A stretch of 19,495 nucleotides of DNA from positions 1-19,495 of the forward strand of contig DASSTP010000005.1 in NCBI GenBank assembly GCA_035707845.1. Reading direction: 5' to 3'. The notes below the pieces were generated by a model. The model was not told the DNA's origin and did not search any database. It saw nothing but the letters and a program-made list of their open reading frames with translations. The stretch is from CAMLHP01 sp035707845 (GTDB taxonomy: Bacteria; Gemmatimonadota; Gemmatimonadetes; Gemmatimonadales; GWC2-71-9). A program made the translations under genes and the position numbers. Shown one piece after another: positions 16,441 through 19,495 of the stretch. The number at the start of each line of letters is the position of its first letter. The stretch's first letter is position 1.

Positions 16441-17051
16441 CGCGGCTCGTGCTCGCGCTGCTGGCGTCCTATCTCCTCGGCGCCATTCCCACCAGCTTCC
16501 TGGCGGGCAAGCTGTTTCGCGGGATCGATCTGCGCCAGCATGGCAGCGGGAACCTGGGCGCCACCAATCTGTACCGCACGCTGGGCGCCAGGTTTGCCAT
16601 TCCGGTGGGCCTGTTCGACATGGCCAAGGGCGCGGTTCCGGTCATGCTCATCGCGCCGATGGCGTCCAGCTCCAAGTACGTTGCCATTCTCTGCGGCATC
16701 ATGGCGGTGGTGGGCCATGTGTTCTCCGTGTTCGTGCGCTTCCGGGGCGGGAAGGGCGTGGCCACCGCATCGGGGGTGATGCTGGGGCTCACCCCGTGGG
16801 CCGTGCTGGTATCGCTCGCAGTCTGGCTCATCGTGGTCCGCGCATCGGGTTACGTCTCGCTTGGCAGCATGGCCGGCGCAATTGTCCTGCCCCTCGCGGC
16901 GTGGCTGCTGCACCCGTCCCAGCGGGATATCATCTGGATCCAGATCCTGGTGGCCCTGGCCATCATCTGGCTGCACCGCGCCAATATCAGGCGGCTCCTG
17001 GCGGGGACCGAGAATCGGTTTGGCCGTCGCGCCAAGCCCTCGTCTGCATGA
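16437..17051 (+). CDS. plsY: Glycerol-3-phosphate acyltransferase PlsY
   Basis: A 204-residue integral membrane enzyme that acylates glycerol 3-phosphate with acyl-phosphate, the first committed step of bacterial phospholipid synthesis. Signature blocks: SYLLGAIPTSFLAGK, HGSGNLGATN, the DMAKGAVPV loop, and FRFRGGKGVAT, which form the phosphate and acyl binding sites. About seven hydrophobic segments are visible. The C-terminus ends in HRANIRRLLAGTENR. The GTG start lies in the der stop; its TGA overlaps the gpsA ATG by 4 bases, coupling production of the enzyme with that of its substrate supplier. Confidence 0.96.
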   Translation: MTRLVLALLASYLLGAIPTSFLAGKLFRGIDLRQHGSGNLGATNLYRTLGARFAIPVGLFDMAKGAVPVMLIAPMASSSKYVAILCGIMAVVGHVFSVFVRFRGGKGVATASGVMLGLTPWAVLVSLAVWLIVVRASGYVSLGSMAGAIVLPLAAWLLHPSQRDIIWIQILVALAIIWLHRANIRRLLAGTENRFGRRAKPSSA

Positions 17052-18043
17052 CTCGCGTCGCGGTGCTGGGCGCCGGAAGCTGGGGCACGGCCCTGGCCAA
17101 CCTCCTCGCCGCCAAGGCGCACACGGTGCGGATCTGGGCCCGCGAGGCCGAGGTTGTGACGAGCATCAACAGCCAGCATGAGAATGAGCTGTTCCTGCCA
17201 GGCCACCGTCTCGCGCCATCACTGCTGGCCGGTGGTGACGCGGCGCGGGTTGTCGCGGATGCGGACGTGGTGGTCTCGGCGTCACCCAGTCATGCCGTGC
17301 GACGGGTGATCGGCGAGGTGGCACGCACCATCAGGCCGGACGCGCTGATCGTCAGCGCCACCAAGGGCATCGAGGACGCGTCGCTGGCACGGATGTCCGA
17401 GGTGATCGGCGCGGTCCTGCCCGGAGCTCGGGTCGCCGTGCTCTCGGGCCCCAGCTTTGCCAGCGAGGTCGCAGCAGGCCAGCCGACCGCCGTGGTGGCC
17501 GCCTCCGCCGACGCGAGCAGCGCGGCCGAGGCGCAGGAGCTGTTCTCCACGCCGGCCTTCCGTGTCTACACCAATCGTGACGTCATCGGTGTGGAACTCG
17601 GTGGATCGCTCAAGAACGTCATCGCCATCGCTGCGGGGACGCTGGAAGGCCTGGGGCTGGGGCACAATCCGCGCGCGGCGCTCCTGACCCGCGGCCTCGC
17701 AGAGATCACGCGCCTGGGCGGGGCGCTGGGCGCTGAGCCCGCAACCTTCGCGGGGCTGGCCGGCATGGGCGACCTGATCCTGACCGCAACCGGCGCGCTG
17801 AGCCGTAACCGCGCGCTCGGCATGGCGCTCGCGCATGGCGAGTCCTTTGAGGCATGGCAGGCGCGCAATCGCACGGTGGCGGAAGGAGCCAATACGTCGC
17901 GCGCAGCCGCCCGCCTGGCCCAGCGTGCCGGAGTGGAGATGCCGATTGCCGATGAAGTGCGCGCCGTGCTGTTCGAGGGCAAGCCGGCGCGCGACAGTGT
18001 CCGGGACCTGATGGAACGCCAACTGAAAGCGGAGCAATGGTGA
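17048..18043 (+). CDS. gpsA: NAD(P)-dependent glycerol-3-phosphate dehydrogenase
   Basis: A 331-residue cytoplasmic enzyme reducing dihydroxyacetone phosphate to sn-glycerol 3-phosphate, the PlsY substrate. The nucleotide site is GAGSWG (8-13); K106 lies in ATKGIE; GPSFASEV (134-141) and the catalytic K189 in ELGGSLKNVIAIAAG are intact, as is GMGDLILT. The ATG at 17048 overlaps the plsY stop; the frame is open further upstream only as an out-of-frame reading of plsY. The stop shares a base or more with the start of the MerR-type gene. Confidence 0.96.
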   Translation: MTRVAVLGAGSWGTALANLLAAKAHTVRIWAREAEVVTSINSQHENELFLPGHRLAPSLLAGGDAARVVADADVVVSASPSHAVRRVIGEVARTIRPDALIVSATKGIEDASLARMSEVIGAVLPGARVAVLSGPSFASEVAAGQPTAVVAASADASSAAEAQELFSTPAFRVYTNRDVIGVELGGSLKNVIAIAAGTLEGLGLGHNPRAALLTRGLAEITRLGGALGAEPATFAGLAGMGDLILTATGALSRNRALGMALAHGESFEAWQARNRTVAEGANTSRAAARLAQRAGVEMPIADEVRAVLFEGKPARDSVRDLMERQLKAEQW

Positions 18044-18423
18044 TGACAGCCAAGCCACAGGCGTCTTCCCCCAGGCAGGAATTCTTCTCGATCGGCGAGG
18101 TGTGCGAACTCACTGGCCTCAAGCCGCATGTCCTGCGGTACTGGGAGAGCCAGTTCCGGTTCCTGAGCCCGGCCAAGAACCGCTCCGGGAACCGGGTCTA
18201 CAAGGCGCGCGAGGTGGAGTTCATCCAGCTGGTGAAGCACCTCCTCTACACCGAGAAGTACACCATCGAAGGGGCACGGCAGCGCATTGACCAGGCGCGC
18301 CGCAGCGGCGAAGTGAAGGGTGCCGCACGCTCCGCCCATGCGGCGGAGGTGCTGCACGACCTTCGTGACGGGCTGCAGCAGGTGCTCGCGATCCTGGACG
18401 GCAAGACTCCGGGCCGCGGATGA
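18043..18423 (+). CDS. MerR-family transcriptional regulator
   Basis: A 126-residue DNA-binding protein with a MerR winged helix-turn-helix at about residues 15-82: FFSIGEVCELTGLKPHVLRYWE, then NRSGNRVYKAREVEFI and the TIEGARQRI helix. The C-terminal segment (HDLRDGLQQVLAIL) is short and helical and has no cysteine-based effector site, so a metal- or oxidant-sensor role is not indicated. I chose ATG 18043, where GGAG (18031-18034) sits 8 bases upstream; ATG 18037 would add two residues with only a 2-base gap. Its TGA overlaps the surE ATG by 4 bases. The target is unknown; being inside a housekeeping operon it may not act locally. Confidence 0.9.
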   Translation: MTAKPQASSPRQEFFSIGEVCELTGLKPHVLRYWESQFRFLSPAKNRSGNRVYKAREVEFIQLVKHLLYTEKYTIEGARQRIDQARRSGEVKGAARSAHAAEVLHDLRDGLQQVLAILDGKTPGRG

Positions 18424-19166
18424 ACATCCTCTGCAGCAACGATGACGGCATCCTGGCACCTGGCCTCGCCCTGCTGGCCGACGCGTGCCGGGCGGTGGCG
18501 GATGTGACGGTGGTCGCCCCGGACCGGGAACAGAGCGGCACCTCCCACTCGCTGACATTGCACCGGCCGCTGCGCCCGACGCAGAGGCCGGATGGCGCGT
18601 ACCAGGTGGACGGCACGCCAACCGACTGCGTCATGCTGGCCATGGAAGCGCTGATGCCGGCACGGCCCGATTTCGTCTTCTCCGGCGTGAACCACGGTCC
18701 CAACATGGGCGAGGATGTCCTCTATTCCGGGACTGTGAGTGCTGCGATGGAGGGCGTCATGCTTGGCGTGCCCGGCGTGGCGATCTCCTTCACTGGCCAT
18801 CACCCCGACACGATGGCAACCTATCGCGATGTGCTGACCCGGCTGGTCCAGCGCATCACCAGCGCGCCGGAATTCCCCCGCAACATGCTGCTCAACATCA
18901 ACCTGCCGGACCGGCCTGCCGCATCGGTTGAGGGCACGCGCGTGACACGGCTGGGGAGTCGCTACTTCAGCGACTCACTGACGCGGATGCAGGATCCCTG
19001 GGGTCGGGATATCATGTGGATCGGTGGTGGCACCATCACATGGACGGGTGGGGAGGAGAGCGACCACGTGGCGGTGGCCGAAGGCTATATCTCGGTCACC
19101 CCGCTCCAGATGGACCTGACCAACTTCGGGCTCATCGAGACGGTGCGCGGCTGGGACCTGTCGTGA
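18420..19166 (+). CDS. surE: 5'/3'-nucleotidase SurE
   Basis: A 248-residue stationary-phase survival nucleotidase. The metal site is D8 and D9 in SNDDG, S39 in REQSG, and N91 in SGVNHGPN. The SGTVSAAMEG stretch and the QVDGTPTDCV block are conserved too. SurE removes phosphate from nucleoside 5' or 3' monophosphates. Its ATG overlaps the MerR gene stop and its TGA overlaps the GTG of pcm (GTGA at 19163-19166); surE-pcm adjacency is common in Gammaproteobacteria. Confidence 0.96.
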   Translation: MNILCSNDDGILAPGLALLADACRAVADVTVVAPDREQSGTSHSLTLHRPLRPTQRPDGAYQVDGTPTDCVMLAMEALMPARPDFVFSGVNHGPNMGEDVLYSGTVSAAMEGVMLGVPGVAISFTGHHPDTMATYRDVLTRLVQRITSAPEFPRNMLLNINLPDRPAASVEGTRVTRLGSRYFSDSLTRMQDPWGRDIMWIGGGTITWTGGEESDHVAVAEGYISVTPLQMDLTNFGLIETVRGWDLS

Positions 19167-19495
19167 CCGGCCCGGCCGATGGTTATGGTGGCTACCGGGA
19201 GCGCCTGGTGGAGATCCTGCGAGGGAAGGGCATTCGCGATCTCGCGGTGCTCCACGCCGTCGCCGAGGTGCCGCGGCACCTCTTCGTGCCGGAATACCTC
19301 TGGCATCGCGCCTATGACGATGCGGCGCTGCCGATCGGCAACGGGCAGACCATCAGCCAGCCGTGGGTACAGGCACGGTCCCTCGAGGCCCTGAGCCTCA
19401 CCGCCAACGATACCGTGCTCGAGGTGGGGACCGGTTCGGGATACCAGACCGCGCTGCTGTCGCGGCTGGCCGGGACGGTGGTCAGCATCGAGCGG
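19163..19495 (+). CDS. pcm: Protein-L-isoaspartate O-methyltransferase, 3' end beyond the window
   Basis: The first 111 residues of an open frame starting at GTG 19163 and running off the window. Pcm repairs isoaspartyl residues in aged proteins using SAM. Visible blocks: VPRHLFVPEYL (36-46), AYDDAALPIGNGQTISQP (50-67), and the SAM-binding VLEVGTGSGYQTALLSRL (85-102). The GTG overlaps the surE stop by 4 bases. About half of a typical Pcm is seen here; nothing odd in the visible part. Confidence 0.94.
   Translation, partial: MTGPADGYGGYRERLVEILRGKGIRDLAVLHAVAEVPRHLFVPEYLWHRAYDDAALPIGNGQTISQPWVQARSLEALSLTANDTVLEVGTGSGYQTALLSRLAGTVVSIER

Noticed and set aside
19179..19394. A 71-residue + strand open frame at the window end
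   Set aside because: It is out of frame with pcm, which starts at GTG 19163 and shows clear family motifs.

Overview
This is a gene-dense, GC-rich bacterial chromosome segment. Every supported gene lies on the + strand and almost every junction is a few bases wide or a 4-base overlap (ATGA/GTGA). The gene set fits a Gram-negative-type, bacillithiol-making, non-pathogenic environmental bacterium; my best guess is Gemmatimonadota or a related phylum. Pointers are an LpxK-family protein (outer-membrane lipid A), BshC (bacillithiol), a GudB/RocG-type glutamate dehydrogenase, a TPR protein with a predicted signal peptide, and a DUF512 radical-SAM gene joined to der-plsY-gpsA. The phylum call is inference from gene content only.

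Layout: (1) 1-855, 3' part of an LpxK-family gene whose catalytic motifs are largely replaced. (2) 913-3420, glutamate dehydrogenase, rlmH, and a class I methyltransferase that overlaps the next gene. (3) 3417-9753, bshC, a small membrane/coiled-coil protein, murJ, uvrC and a threonine synthase, a likely single transcript. (4) 9793-12545, larC followed by an exported TPR protein whose ribosome site sits on the larC stop codon. (5) 12546-12641, a palindromic array of degenerate 7-mers in the leader of an aromatic amino acid hydroxylase gene (12642-13565). (6) 13578-13734, a stand-alone tRNA-Gly(CCC) with its own promoter-like site and a strong intrinsic terminator, the only clear transcription break in the window. 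(7) 13783-19495, a promoter-like site and then DUF512 radical SAM, der, plsY, gpsA, a MerR-type regulator, surE and the start of pcm, every junction overlapping or touching.

Functionally, the window mixes envelope building (LpxK-like, MurJ, PlsY/GpsA phospholipid precursors), translation and ribosome maturation (RlmH, Der, tRNA-Gly), thiol redox (BshC and perhaps its methyltransferase), repair (UvrC, Pcm), amino acid metabolism (GDH, ThrC, aromatic hydroxylase) and nickel-pincer cofactor synthesis (LarC). There are no insertion sequences, integrases, phage genes or CRISPR arrays. The observations most worth following are the motif-stripped LpxK homologue, the methyltransferase coupled to bshC (candidate N-methyl-bacillithiol enzyme), the converging heptamer element at 12557-12630, and the DUF512 protein in its cross-phylum gene neighbourhood.
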